Assembly: GCA_900544605.1 (NCBI GenBank)
Contig: UQVP01000006.1
Location: 1-49,812 of the forward strand
Length of the DNA stretch: 49,812 nucleotides
Source: an uncultured Mycoplasmatota bacterium
GTDB lineage: Bacteria > Bacillota_I > Bacilli_A > RF39 > UBA660
Direction: 5' to 3'
Part shown: positions 24,928 to 33,739 of the stretch, one piece after another
How positions within the stretch are numbered: position 1 is the first letter of the stretch
Layout: the number at the start of each line of letters is the position of its first letter
Notes under the pieces: generated by a model
What the model was told of the DNA's origin: nothing
Databases searched by the model: none
Seen by the model: only the letters and a program-made list of their open reading frames with translations
Position numbers and translations under genes: made by a program

Positions 24928-25920
24928 ATGTTAATTTTAGCAAAATCTGCTCTAGCACTTATGGTAGCATTTATAATATCTGTTGTTTTTGGACTTATAT
25001 TAATACCTTTTTTAAGAAAAATAAAAGCTAATCAAAAGATAAGTATTTTTTTAAGTGAAAAACATAAAAAGAAAGATGGAACACCAACAATGGGTGGTTT
25101 AATCTTTATCATTCCAACTATTATTTCTATGATTATTTTAATTTTAATGAATAAATTAGAATGGACTGATAACTTATTTATTATTATGTTTGTCTTTTTA
25201 TCTTATGCCTTACTTGGTTTTATAGATGATTATTTAATTATAAAAAGACACAATAACGAAGGATTAACAGAAATTCAAAAATTAATTGGGCAAATTTTAA
25301 TTGCTGTTATTTTCTTCTTTATATTTATGAAAAGTGGAAGACAACCTGTATTAGATATTCATACATTAGGTATAAAAATTAATTTTGGATGGTTATATGG
25401 TTTCTTTATTCTATTTGTTCTAGTTGCAAGTAGTAATGCAATTAATTTGACTGATGGCTTAGATGGTTTAGCTGGTGGACTTTCAGCTATAGCATTCTTG
25501 TCATTTGGAATTATTAGCTTTGGTTCTTATTGGATAGCTGGAAGCGAAGAAATTGGTATATTCTGTTTTATTTTAGTAGGAGCACTTTTAGGATTTTTAG
25601 TTTATAATTCATATCCTGCTAAAGTATTTATGGGAGATACTGGTTCACTTGCCTTAGGAGCCACTTTAGCAAGTGTTGCTATTATTACTAGTCATGAAAT
25701 AACATTAATTGTTGTTGGTGGTGTATTTGTAATTGAAACATTATGTAGTATTATCCAGATGATAGCTGGAAGATATTTTAATAAAAAAGTTTTTTTAATG
25801 GCTCCTCTTCATCATCATCTAGAAAAATTAGGATGGGCTGAAACAGATATCGTTAAAATGTTTCTAGTTGTTGGTACAATTTTGGGTATGTCAGCAGTAT
25901 TGTTTGCTGTATGGTTATAA
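24928..25920 (+). CDS. mraY: Phospho-MurNAc-pentapeptide transferase MraY
   Basis: A 330-residue membrane enzyme with about ten transmembrane helices. Family motifs: KKDGTPTMGGL near residue 50, GFIDDYLII (catalytic DD) near 98, SSNAINLTDGLDGLAGG near 170, MGDTGSLALG near 235 and the APLHHHLEKLGW histidine loop near 290. It moves phospho-MurNAc-pentapeptide to undecaprenyl phosphate at the inner face of the membrane, forming lipid I. AGGAGATG precedes ATG 24928. It follows the two MurE ligases. Confidence 0.97.
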   Translation: MLILAKSALALMVAFIISVVFGLILIPFLRKIKANQKISIFLSEKHKKKDGTPTMGGLIFIIPTIISMIILILMNKLEWTDNLFIIMFVFLSYALLGFIDDYLIIKRHNNEGLTEIQKLIGQILIAVIFFFIFMKSGRQPVLDIHTLGIKINFGWLYGFFILFVLVASSNAINLTDGLDGLAGGLSAIAFLSFGIISFGSYWIAGSEEIGIFCFILVGALLGFLVYNSYPAKVFMGDTGSLALGATLASVAIITSHEITLIVVGGVFVIETLCSIIQMIAGRYFNKKVFLMAPLHHHLEKLGWAETDIVKMFLVVGTILGMSAVLFAVWL

Positions 25921-25980
25921 AAAGTGTATAATAATTATATAAAACAGGGTATAATTAATAAGAAGGTACTGGTGAAGTAA

Positions 25981-27870
25981 ATGAAATTTAATAAGAAAAA
26001 AGGCTTTACTTTAATTGAGTTATTAGCAGTAATTGTAGTACTAGCCATCATCGCACTAATTGCAACACCAATAGTAATGAATACTATAGAAAAATCTAAA
26101 AAAGGTGCAGTAATAGAAAGTGCTAATAATTTAATAAAGTCAGCAGAATATTATATTTTGCAAACAAAAAGTAGATACGGAAAAGTTAGTGTTTTAGATG
26201 AGAAATTAAATTATAGTGGCAATAAACCTGATTTAGGTGAAGTAGAAATAAATAAGGATGGTAAATCACGTATATATACTTATCTAAATGGTTATTGTGT
26301 AACAAAAGATTATGAAAATAAGTCACCATATGCTACTAAGACAAGTAAAGAAGAGTGTAATTGGTTTGCTACTGATAATTATGAAACTACAGAAGGAAGT
26401 ATAATTACAATTAACAATGGAAATATAAAAAATTATTTAATATATGGTAATTCTACACAAGAAACAAGAAGTGGAAAGAATTTGTTTGATAAAAATAATT
26501 ATAGCCAGGATTCTACAAATATAGTACAGTTTGATATTACCAATTTAGAAATAGGAAAAACTTATACTTTTTCTTCTAATATTCCAATAACTTGGTTTAA
26601 AATTTCTAATGCAAGAAATGGATATGGTAGTGTTCAGTATTCTAATACTAATGGTTTTGCAAAATATACATTTACAATGTCAAGAAATTCTAATATTGCT
26701 AGCTCTGCTACACAATATTTATATTTAGGTATCAAAGGTCTTACTTTTGTTGACACTATAAGTGATTTAAATAATTATAATATTCAAATAGAAGAAGGAT
26801 CAAGTGCAACTGAATATGAAGAATATGGAGCAATGCCAAGTCCAGAATTTCCAAGTGAAATAAATAACACAGGAGATTTAATAACAAAAGATAATTGTGC
26901 AAGTTATGGCAGTGATGCTTGTAATAGTGTTGGCAAGTATGTAGTACAAGTAAAAGCAACTGGTAAAAATATACTTGATATATCAAAACTTGAAGCAGGA
27001 GCTTATTCGACAGGTTTAACACAAAGTTCTAATACTTTTAGTTTTAAAAGAACTGGAACTAAAAATACATCATCTATATTTACAAAAATAAAGCTTGAAG
27101 CTGGAACTTATACAATATCAGGAAATCTTACTCAAAGCGATGGCTTAAATGGTGGGTATGGAGTATATGATTTAGAAAAACAGGAATATTTAGTAAATAG
27201 AAGTTCGTCTGGCATTGGGACATCGACATTTACAGTACCAGAAAGTAAAATATATTCGTTAGGATTCTTTTGTAATTATAATTCAGTGGAAGGTACTCAA
27301 GTTACATATTCCAACATTCAGCTTGAATATGGTAGCAGTGCAACAACATACGAGTTATATAGAGAAGCAACTACCAATATTTATTTAGATGAACCATTAA
27401 GAAAAGTAGGGGATTATGTAGATTATATAGACTATTCAAATGGTAAAATTGTTAGAAACACAAATTTAAAAACATTTAATGGTAATGAAGAGTGGTATCA
27501 ATTTGGGTCTAATGTTGCATTAGCAAAGTGGGATGATGGAAAAACTCCATCACATGGTGATAATGATATTACTGGAATATATAGTAATTTATTTAGAGAA
27601 AATAAAAATGCCCAGACCAGTGCTAATGATAATACTTTTTTAACACATAATATACTTAATGTTGATTGGATAGTTATAAATAGAAATATAAATGTTAGTG
27701 ATTTCAAAACTTTGTTGGCAAATAAAAATGCAACTTTTATATATCCATTAGCTACTCCAACAGAAGAATCAATCAGTTTACCACAAATTAAAACTGTGGA
27801 AGGAACAAACTACATAACAGTAAATACTTCAACTAGTGCAAATAATTTAAAGATAACAACTGAAAAATAA
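25981..27870 (+). CDS. Prepilin N-terminus fused to phage-tail-like modules
   Basis: A 629-residue protein. Residues 1-40 are a class III prepilin start (KKKGFTLIELLAVIVVLA) nearly identical to the genes at 1 and 8878. From about residue 150 the sequence changes to modules common in Gram-positive phage tail and tail-associated proteins: SGKNLFDKNN, IQIEEGSSATEYEEYG, PSPEFPSEINNTGD, then a repeat (GKNILDISKLE...IQLEYGSSATTYELY) and PLRKVGDYVDYIDYSNGKIV, SLPQIKTVEGTNYITVNTST. The two EEGS/EYGSSAT units look like paired carbohydrate-binding-type beta-sandwiches. It is probably displayed on the surface. Two TATAAT boxes lie in the 60 bases after mraY, so it has its own promoter. Confidence 0.82.
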   Translation: MKFNKKKGFTLIELLAVIVVLAIIALIATPIVMNTIEKSKKGAVIESANNLIKSAEYYILQTKSRYGKVSVLDEKLNYSGNKPDLGEVEINKDGKSRIYTYLNGYCVTKDYENKSPYATKTSKEECNWFATDNYETTEGSIITINNGNIKNYLIYGNSTQETRSGKNLFDKNNYSQDSTNIVQFDITNLEIGKTYTFSSNIPITWFKISNARNGYGSVQYSNTNGFAKYTFTMSRNSNIASSATQYLYLGIKGLTFVDTISDLNNYNIQIEEGSSATEYEEYGAMPSPEFPSEINNTGDLITKDNCASYGSDACNSVGKYVVQVKATGKNILDISKLEAGAYSTGLTQSSNTFSFKRTGTKNTSSIFTKIKLEAGTYTISGNLTQSDGLNGGYGVYDLEKQEYLVNRSSSGIGTSTFTVPESKIYSLGFFCNYNSVEGTQVTYSNIQLEYGSSATTYELYREATTNIYLDEPLRKVGDYVDYIDYSNGKIVRNTNLKTFNGNEEWYQFGSNVALAKWDDGKTPSHGDNDITGIYSNLFRENKNAQTSANDNTFLTHNILNVDWIVINRNINVSDFKTLLANKNATFIYPLATPTEESISLPQIKTVEGTNYITVNTSTSANNLKITTEK

Positions 27871-27883
27871 ATTTACAAAAAAG

Positions 27884-27909
27884 AAAGAGTTTATAAAAAA
27901 ACTCTTTTT
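27884..27909 (+). terminator. Intrinsic terminator after the prepilin fusion gene
   Basis: AAAGAGTTT/AAACTCTTT with a six-base loop and a short T-run. The next gene has its own extended -10, TTGGTATAAT (27924-27933). Confidence 0.75.
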
Positions 27910-27948
27910 AATATTAGCAAAAGTTGGTATAATTATAATGGTGAGAAT

Positions 27949-29361
27949 ATGAATAAAACTAAGGTAATTGCCGAAATAACACAAAGTAACAATGAGAAAG
28001 AGTTTATTAAGGCACTAATTGAAAATGGTGTTGATTTATTTTTGCTTGATTTAAATAAAATTAACAAAGAATTATGCTTAGATATAATGAATAAAATTAA
28101 TGATTTAAATGAAGAATTAAAAACTAATGTAGCAACTATTTTAGAATTGAAAAATAATAAAGTTCATTTAAACAAAATTATTAATGGTAGTGCAAATTTA
28201 AAAGAGAATGATAAGATTAGAATTTATATGGACCATACTGTAGGTGATGAAACTAAACTATCTGTTGATTATCACGAGATTATTAATGAAATAAAATATG
28301 ACAGTATAATAAAACTAACTAATGGTTCTGTTGAATTAGAAGTACTAGATAAAAATGAAGGTTTTATATTGTGCTCTGTAAAAAAAGGTGGAATTGTTTA
28401 TGAATATAGTGAATTAAATATTCCAGATATAAGAATTAATAAAAAATTCTTAACAAAGTATAATAAAGATATGATTAAGTTTGCCGCAGAAATAGGAATT
28501 GACTATATTATTTTAGATTCTGTTACAGAACAAGAAGATGTTTTAGATATCAACGATTTATTAATAGATATGGAAAATAATCATTTAGGAATTATTACAA
28601 AAATTAACAATGCTTTTGCTTTAGAAGAAGTAGATGATATCATTAACATGAATGAAGGAATTATAATTTCTAGAGATGAACTTAGGATGGAAGTTCCTGT
28701 TGAAAAAATACCAAGTATTCAAAAAAATATAATTAATAAATGTCATGATAGTGGTAAGGTTAGTATTATTTCTATTGAATCAGAATTGAACTTAGATAAT
28801 GAATTATTATCTAAGTCAGAAGTTAGTGATCTTGCTAATGCTGTACTTGATGGTACAGATGCTATTATAATTGGTAATAATTCCCATAATAAAAGATATC
28901 CTATTGAATTAGTAAACGAAATAGAAAAGGTTATTAAATCAGCTGAAGAAGATATTGATTATGCGCATTTTTTAAAAAATGCAATTGCAACAGAAAATGA
29001 AGATACAACAGGTAATATAGCGTGTTCAGTAGCGGAAATTAGTGATAGATTAAACTGTAAAGCTATTGTTGCGCCAACCGTAAGTGGTTATACTGCTCGT
29101 AAAATGAGCCGCTTTAAACCTAAATGTCCTATTATAGCTATAAGTACTGACCGTGAAACAATGCGAAGTTTAGCAATCTATTTTGGTGTATGTCCTATAT
29201 ATATTGAAAGCTTAAAATCTTTAGATGATATTGTAAAACAGGCTAAAAAAATAGCTATAGATAATATTGATATAAAAGAAGGGGACAAGATAATAATTAC
29301 GGGTGGCTATCCATTTAAAGAAGTTAGACATACTAATTTTATTGAAATAGAAGAATTATAA
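27949..29361 (+). CDS. Pyruvate kinase-like protein with degenerate active site
   Basis: A 470-residue protein with the pyruvate kinase fold pattern: EVPVEKIPSIQKNIINKC, SEVSDLANAVLDGTDAIIIG, and a C-terminal domain with AIVAPTVSGYTARKMSRFKP and GGYPFKEVRHTNF. Catalytic sites differ from the family: the KIE motif is K218-I-N220, RGDLG is RDELR (242-246), SGETA is GNNSH (309-313), and the N-terminal ARLNFSHG and DTKGPEIR segments are not recognisable. So metal and phosphoenolpyruvate binding are probably lost. It may be a regulatory paralogue. ATG 27949 follows GGTGAG. The GH31-like gene begins 18 bases later. Confidence 0.8.
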   Translation: MNKTKVIAEITQSNNEKEFIKALIENGVDLFLLDLNKINKELCLDIMNKINDLNEELKTNVATILELKNNKVHLNKIINGSANLKENDKIRIYMDHTVGDETKLSVDYHEIINEIKYDSIIKLTNGSVELEVLDKNEGFILCSVKKGGIVYEYSELNIPDIRINKKFLTKYNKDMIKFAAEIGIDYIILDSVTEQEDVLDINDLLIDMENNHLGIITKINNAFALEEVDDIINMNEGIIISRDELRMEVPVEKIPSIQKNIINKCHDSGKVSIISIESELNLDNELLSKSEVSDLANAVLDGTDAIIIGNNSHNKRYPIELVNEIEKVIKSAEEDIDYAHFLKNAIATENEDTTGNIACSVAEISDRLNCKAIVAPTVSGYTARKMSRFKPKCPIIAISTDRETMRSLAIYFGVCPIYIESLKSLDDIVKQAKKIAIDNIDIKEGDKIIITGGYPFKEVRHTNFIEIEEL

Positions 29362-29379
29362 AGAAAAGGGGTGGGATTA

Positions 29380-31776
29380 ATGTATCCACTAGGAGATAAT
29401 TTTAAATTAAAAGTAAATCCAACTACTAATCAAAAAAATATAATTAGAGGTAATAAATATCGTATTAGTATTTTAACAGAAAGATTGATAAGATTTGAAT
29501 ATAACGAGTCTGGAATATTTGAAGATTTGCCAACAGAATTTGCTTGGAATCGTAATTTTCCAGATGTAAATTATAGTATTAAGCAAGATTCTAAATTTTT
29601 AGAAATAACAACATCTTATTTTAAAATATCATATACTAAAGAGAAAAGTTTTAAAGGTAGTAAAATTTCTCCAGATTCTAATCTAAAAGTAGAAATATTA
29701 AATTCAAATTCAGTATGGTATTACGGTCATCCAGAAGTAAAAAATTATGGTTCTCCTTCATCAGAAATTAATAGTAGTGATAGTAAGATTAAATTTTCAA
29801 AAAGTTTATATTCATTAGATGGCTTTGCTAGTTTTAATGATTCTAACTCTAAAGTTGTAGAAGAAGATGGAACATTAAGAGAAAGAAAAGAAAAAGAAAT
29901 TGATATTTATTTATTTGCTTATCTAAAAGATTTTACAAAAGCCTTAAAAGATTATTTCTACCTAACCGGTTATCCTGCTTTAATTCCTAGATATGCTTTA
30001 GGTAACTGGTGGAGTAGACATTTAGCATACGATGATAATTCTTTAAAAAAATTAATAGATAATTTTGAAAGAAAGAATGTGCCTTTATCAATTCTTTTAC
30101 TTGATAATGATTGGCATACGCAAATAGAAGGAAAAGAAGCTGGTTTTACCTTTAACAAAAAGTTATTTGCTGCTCCTTATGAAATGATTTCTTATGTTCA
30201 TAATAAAGGAATAAAGCTAGGACTTAGTGTTAATCCAACAGAAGGTTTCTATTCTAATGATGAATTTTATCAACAAGCAAAAAAGTATTTGCAAGCTGAT
30301 GAAAAAGGAACAATTCCTTTTAATGCTTTATCACCACGTTTTATAGATGTTTATTTAAAACTATATATTCATCCATTAGATGCATTAGAAGTTGATTTTT
30401 ATTGGATAAAAAATAGCAGTAAAACAACTGATGAAGAACTTACAATGTTAAAACATTATCACATCTATGATATGATGCGTAATTATAAAAGAAGACCAAT
30501 GATTTTAGCTAAAGGTACAAATTTGGCTGCTCATCGTTATCCAGTCTTATATGCAGGAAAAACAACTGTTAGTTGGGATTCTTTAGCACTTATGCCTTTT
30601 TATAATTTAAATGCGACTAATATTGGAGTGACATTTTGGAGTCATGACATAGGAGGTTATTATAAAGGGATTGAAGATAATGAACTTTATATTAGATTTG
30701 TACAGTTAGGAACTTTTTCTCCTATTTTAAAATTTGGTAGTGATGGAGGAAAATATTACAAAAGAGAACCATGGCGTTGGGGTGTAAAGACATATACAAT
30801 TGTAAAAGATTATTTAACTTTACGTCATCAATTAATCCCATATTTATACTCAGAAGCATATAAGTATCACAAATTTGGAGATCCTATGTTGATACCACTT
30901 TATTATAAATATCCTGAAATGTATGATGATGATAGATATTCTAAAGAATATTACTTTGGTAGTGAATTATTTATTGCTCCTATAACTAAGAAAAAGGATT
31001 ATACGATGGATAGATCAATTCATAAAATGTATATTCCAGAAGGTGTTTGGTATGATTTTGTAACAGGAAAGAAATTCCCTGGCGGTAAAGATTATGTTGG
31101 TTTCTTTAAAGACCAAGATTATCCAGTATTTGCTAAAGCTGGGGCTATTATTCCACTGGCTATTAGTGAAAAGATTAATGATACTAATCCACCTCAAAAT
31201 ATGGAAATACATGTTTTCCCAGGTAGAAGTAACTCTTACAACATATATGAGGATGATGGAACAACCGACTTATATTTAAAAGATTATTATTTATTAACAA
31301 ATATTGAATATAATTATTCGGTCAATGATTATAAATTAGTTATGAAGTCTGTTGAAGGTAAATCAGGAATAGTACCAGATACCCGTCATTATAAATTTAG
31401 ATTTAGAAATACTAAAGAGCCATCTAAAATTTCTGTAACATTTAATGGTAGTCCTCTTAGATTTATGACATATGTGGATATTAATGACTATGTGGTTGAA
31501 ATTCCTGAAGTTAATTCTATCGGAAACATTACTATTAATTTACAAGGTGATAATCTTGAAGTAAGTGCAATGAGAATAGTAAATGATGATATTGCTGAAA
31601 TTATAAGTGATTTACAAATAGAAACAGAAATCAAAAATAATTTGGATAAAGTTTTGTTTGGTGAGTTATCTAATAAGAAAAAAAGAATTGAAATCAGAAA
31701 ATTAAAAGCTAAAGGTTTAGATAAGAAATATATGAAATTATTCTTAAAATTATTAGAATATGTGGATGAAGTATAG
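29380..31776 (+). CDS. GH31 family protein lacking both catalytic aspartates
   Basis: A 798-residue protein with clear GH31 (alpha-glucosidase) architecture: IPRYALGNWWSRHLAYDD, LLDNDWHTQ, VDFYWIKN, RYPVLYAGKTTVSWDSLALMPF, WSHDIGGYYKGIEDNELYIRFVQLGTFSP and YEDDGTTDLY. In active relatives the nucleophile Asp follows in VDFWWID and the acid/base Asp in FSGD; here they are Lys344 and Lys394. There is no signal peptide, so it is cytosolic. It is probably a carbohydrate-binding pseudoenzyme. The last ~65 residues are an extra helical, lysine-rich tail. Start ATG 29380 after AAGGGGTGG. It is co-transcribed with the degenerate pyruvate kinase. Confidence 0.87.
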   Translation: MYPLGDNFKLKVNPTTNQKNIIRGNKYRISILTERLIRFEYNESGIFEDLPTEFAWNRNFPDVNYSIKQDSKFLEITTSYFKISYTKEKSFKGSKISPDSNLKVEILNSNSVWYYGHPEVKNYGSPSSEINSSDSKIKFSKSLYSLDGFASFNDSNSKVVEEDGTLRERKEKEIDIYLFAYLKDFTKALKDYFYLTGYPALIPRYALGNWWSRHLAYDDNSLKKLIDNFERKNVPLSILLLDNDWHTQIEGKEAGFTFNKKLFAAPYEMISYVHNKGIKLGLSVNPTEGFYSNDEFYQQAKKYLQADEKGTIPFNALSPRFIDVYLKLYIHPLDALEVDFYWIKNSSKTTDEELTMLKHYHIYDMMRNYKRRPMILAKGTNLAAHRYPVLYAGKTTVSWDSLALMPFYNLNATNIGVTFWSHDIGGYYKGIEDNELYIRFVQLGTFSPILKFGSDGGKYYKREPWRWGVKTYTIVKDYLTLRHQLIPYLYSEAYKYHKFGDPMLIPLYYKYPEMYDDDRYSKEYYFGSELFIAPITKKKDYTMDRSIHKMYIPEGVWYDFVTGKKFPGGKDYVGFFKDQDYPVFAKAGAIIPLAISEKINDTNPPQNMEIHVFPGRSNSYNIYEDDGTTDLYLKDYYLLTNIEYNYSVNDYKLVMKSVEGKSGIVPDTRHYKFRFRNTKEPSKISVTFNGSPLRFMTYVDINDYVVEIPEVNSIGNITINLQGDNLEVSAMRIVNDDIAEIISDLQIETEIKNNLDKVLFGELSNKKKRIEIRKLKAKGLDKKYMKLFLKLLEYVDEV

Positions 31777-31783
31777 AACAATT

Positions 31784-31812
31784 AAAACCAATGAAAAAAT
31801 CATTGGTTTTTT
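31784..31812 (+). terminator. Intrinsic terminator after GH31 gene
   Basis: AAAACCAATGA/TCATTGGTTTT with an A-rich loop and T-run. Confidence 0.85.
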
Positions 31813-31844
31813 GTATTATAAATATTTTTGTAGGTGATGTTTTC

Positions 31845-31853
31845 TGATATAAT
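31845..31853 (+). promoter_or_regulatory. Extended -10 promoter
   Basis: TGATATAAT, 24 bases before the next ATG; no good -35 was found. Confidence 0.5.
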
Positions 31854-31876
31854 ATTGATAGGTAGTAGGTGAAGTT

Positions 31877-32923
31877 ATGAGAAGTCCGATTTATTATGGG
31901 GCAAGAGGATTTGCCAGAGAAATTAATAGACAACGAAATCAATATCAAAGAAGTATTGAAGCAGAACATAAAAAAGCATTAAAAGAAGAAATGTATAATA
32001 ATGGCTATGAATTTGAACAAAAGGAAAATAGACGGTTAGAAAAGAAAAAACAAATGTGCTTTAATTATGCGGCAATAATGATGAAACAAAAAACATATTT
32101 TGATTTTGAGTTATTAAAAGAAAAATATATTCCTGCGGTGTTTGATTATGAAAAAGAACCTGAATATATTGATCGTGCTAGTAATATTTTTGTTCCTGAG
32201 GAAAAAAAGCTAGAAAAAATATTTAAATCACTTAGAAAAAATAGAATAAAAAAAGAAATTCAAAAACAAAATCAAATAGATGCAGACAAAAAAGATTTTG
32301 AAGAAAGAAAGGAATTTTATGAAATTAACCGTGAAATTGCTTTAAATAAATTTAAAAAGGAAGAGAAGAAAAAGCAAGAATCTATAGAAAAACAAAATAA
32401 AAATATTGATGAATTTAAAAGAAATTATTTTGCAAGAGAAGAAGAAGCTCAAAAAAAATATTTGACAATGCTAATGACCAATTATCTAAATGAACATGAA
32501 ACTAAAATGTTTTCTAACATAAATCTTGATTATACTTCTGAAAGTAAAATTTTACTTGTTGAAATAGAAATGAATGATGTGATTGAATATTTTGAATTCT
32601 CACATTGTAAATATCTTAAATCAAAAAATGAAATTGCTAGCTATTATTATAAAGATAGTGAAATAAAAAAGGAATTTACTATTTTGCTTCCTAAGATAGC
32701 ATTTGGTTTTACTAATTTATTTTTAGGAAATGATTTGAATGATTCAATAGATAATATTATTGTTAATATTATGTATAATGAAATTTATCTTGTTTCATTA
32801 AATTTGAGTAAGAAAGAATTTGTTAAATTAAATTTTGACAATTTAGAAAATTTTAACAAATTAAATAGTAATATTAGATTATTTAAATCATTACAAACAG
32901 GTATCAAACCTTATAATAAATAA
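31877..32923 (+). CDS. Coiled-coil protein with a C-terminal domain like that of restriction-endonuclease-associated proteins
   Basis: A 348-residue, strongly charged protein. Residues ~15-60 and ~115-195 are lysine/glutamate-rich and should form long coiled coils. The C-terminal ~130 residues (INLDYTSESKILLVEIEMN, HCKYLKSKNEIASYYYKD, LPKIAFGFTNLFLGNDL, FVKLNFDNLENFNKLN) resemble, by pattern only, the module found before Mrr-like nuclease domains in some restriction proteins. No nuclease motif is visible here. AGGTGAAG precedes ATG 31877. Function is unknown. Confidence 0.55.
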   Translation: MRSPIYYGARGFAREINRQRNQYQRSIEAEHKKALKEEMYNNGYEFEQKENRRLEKKKQMCFNYAAIMMKQKTYFDFELLKEKYIPAVFDYEKEPEYIDRASNIFVPEEKKLEKIFKSLRKNRIKKEIQKQNQIDADKKDFEERKEFYEINREIALNKFKKEEKKKQESIEKQNKNIDEFKRNYFAREEEAQKKYLTMLMTNYLNEHETKMFSNINLDYTSESKILLVEIEMNDVIEYFEFSHCKYLKSKNEIASYYYKDSEIKKEFTILLPKIAFGFTNLFLGNDLNDSIDNIIVNIMYNEIYLVSLNLSKKEFVKLNFDNLENFNKLNSNIRLFKSLQTGIKPYNK

Positions 32924-32952
32924 ATATATTGTAGTTGAATGGAGCTGGTTAC

Positions 32953-33102
32953 ATGAAAAATAAAATTCGAAATTTAGGAAACTTAGGAAAGTTTAGAGAT
33001 AATGATAAAAAGATTATTAGTATTTCTAAAAATAAAAAAATATCTTTAAGCGAAAAATTTAAAAATTATAAAGGAGAAAACTTGGCAAAAGATTTTTCTT
33101 AG
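32953..33102 (+). CDS. 49-residue basic ORF
   Basis: ATG 32953 to TAG 33100-33102 (MKNKIRNLGNLGKFRDNDKK). GGAGC lies eight bases before the ATG. The end, ISLSEKFKNYKGENLAKDFS, resembles the C-terminus of MazE/AbrB-type antitoxins. The next gene's Shine-Dalgarno (AGGATGAT) overlaps the stop, suggesting coupled translation. The antitoxin idea is weak because the N-terminal DNA-binding half is missing. Confidence 0.45.
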   Translation: MKNKIRNLGNLGKFRDNDKKIISISKNKKISLSEKFKNYKGENLAKDFS

Positions 33103-33113
33103 GATGATAATAT

Positions 33114-33506
33114 ATGGATGATGAAAAAATACTAAAGGATTTAGATAATCATTTAACATTATCTTTTTATATTGATATGACACAAGATAGACTAGATAAG
33201 TTAATTGATTATTGCAAAAATAATGATTTAAGAGAAAAGGTATGGAGACTCGCTCTTACTTTTTCTAATTATAACTTTGATTATTTAAAATTAGCTAAAT
33301 ATTATATTGAAGTAAAAGACTCATGGTATTTATCAGAATTATTACACGTAGTAGGTGAAGAAAAAATTAAAATATATGATGTGTATAGCTATGTTTTAAA
33401 AACAAATGATGAAAAATTTATCGCTGAAGTTCAAGAAGCATTTATGTGGTATTTCAGCGCTGAAGATAAAGATGAATTAAAAAAGGCAATAGATGATTGT
33501 AAATAA
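33114..33506 (+). CDS. Uncharacterised helical protein
   Basis: A 130-residue, all-helical acidic protein (MDDEKILKDLDNHLTLSFYIDM) with helical-repeat-like spacing (LAKYYIEVKDSWYLSELLHVVG). No catalytic motif or membrane segment. It starts 12 bases after the small basic ORF, and the two may form one unit. I recognise no family. Confidence 0.6.
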   Translation: MDDEKILKDLDNHLTLSFYIDMTQDRLDKLIDYCKNNDLREKVWRLALTFSNYNFDYLKLAKYYIEVKDSWYLSELLHVVGEEKIKIYDVYSYVLKTNDEKFIAEVQEAFMWYFSAEDKDELKKAIDDCK

Positions 33507-33520
33507 TTTAATTATACGAA

Positions 33521-33548
33521 AAAAGCACTATTTAGTGTTTTTATTTTT
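33521..33548 (+). terminator. Intrinsic terminator
   Basis: AAAAGCACTA/TAGTGTTTTT (one G-U pair) with a T-rich tail. Confidence 0.75.
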
Positions 33549-33582
33549 ATATTAGAAAAGTTATAAAAAATGTAAAAAGTTA

Positions 33583-33612
33583 TTGACAAACATTTGTTCG
33601 CTTTGATACAAT
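33583..33612 (+). promoter_or_regulatory. Promoter of DinD-like gene with LexA-like box
   Basis: TTGACA at 33583-33588 and TACAAT at 33607-33612, spacer 18. CAAACATTTGTTCG (33587-33600) overlaps the -35 and spacer; on the other strand it reads CGAACAAATGTTTG, one base from the Bacillus LexA consensus. The remaining leader to the ATG at 33740 is AT-rich without visible structure. Confidence 0.68.
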
Positions 33613-33739
33613 TTAATTGCTTGAAAGATAATGTATATAGATAAAACTTATTGATAATAATTATTCTTTGAAAATTTTTTAGTATGAATTGAAGAAATAT
33701 AATAAAAAAACAGTCAATATAAGAACGAGGAGGTTACGA

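Noticed and set aside
26756..27022. Minus-strand ORF inside the prepilin fusion gene
   Set aside because: Low-complexity Leu/His/Tyr translation of the opposite strand, no ribosome-binding site; a shadow.
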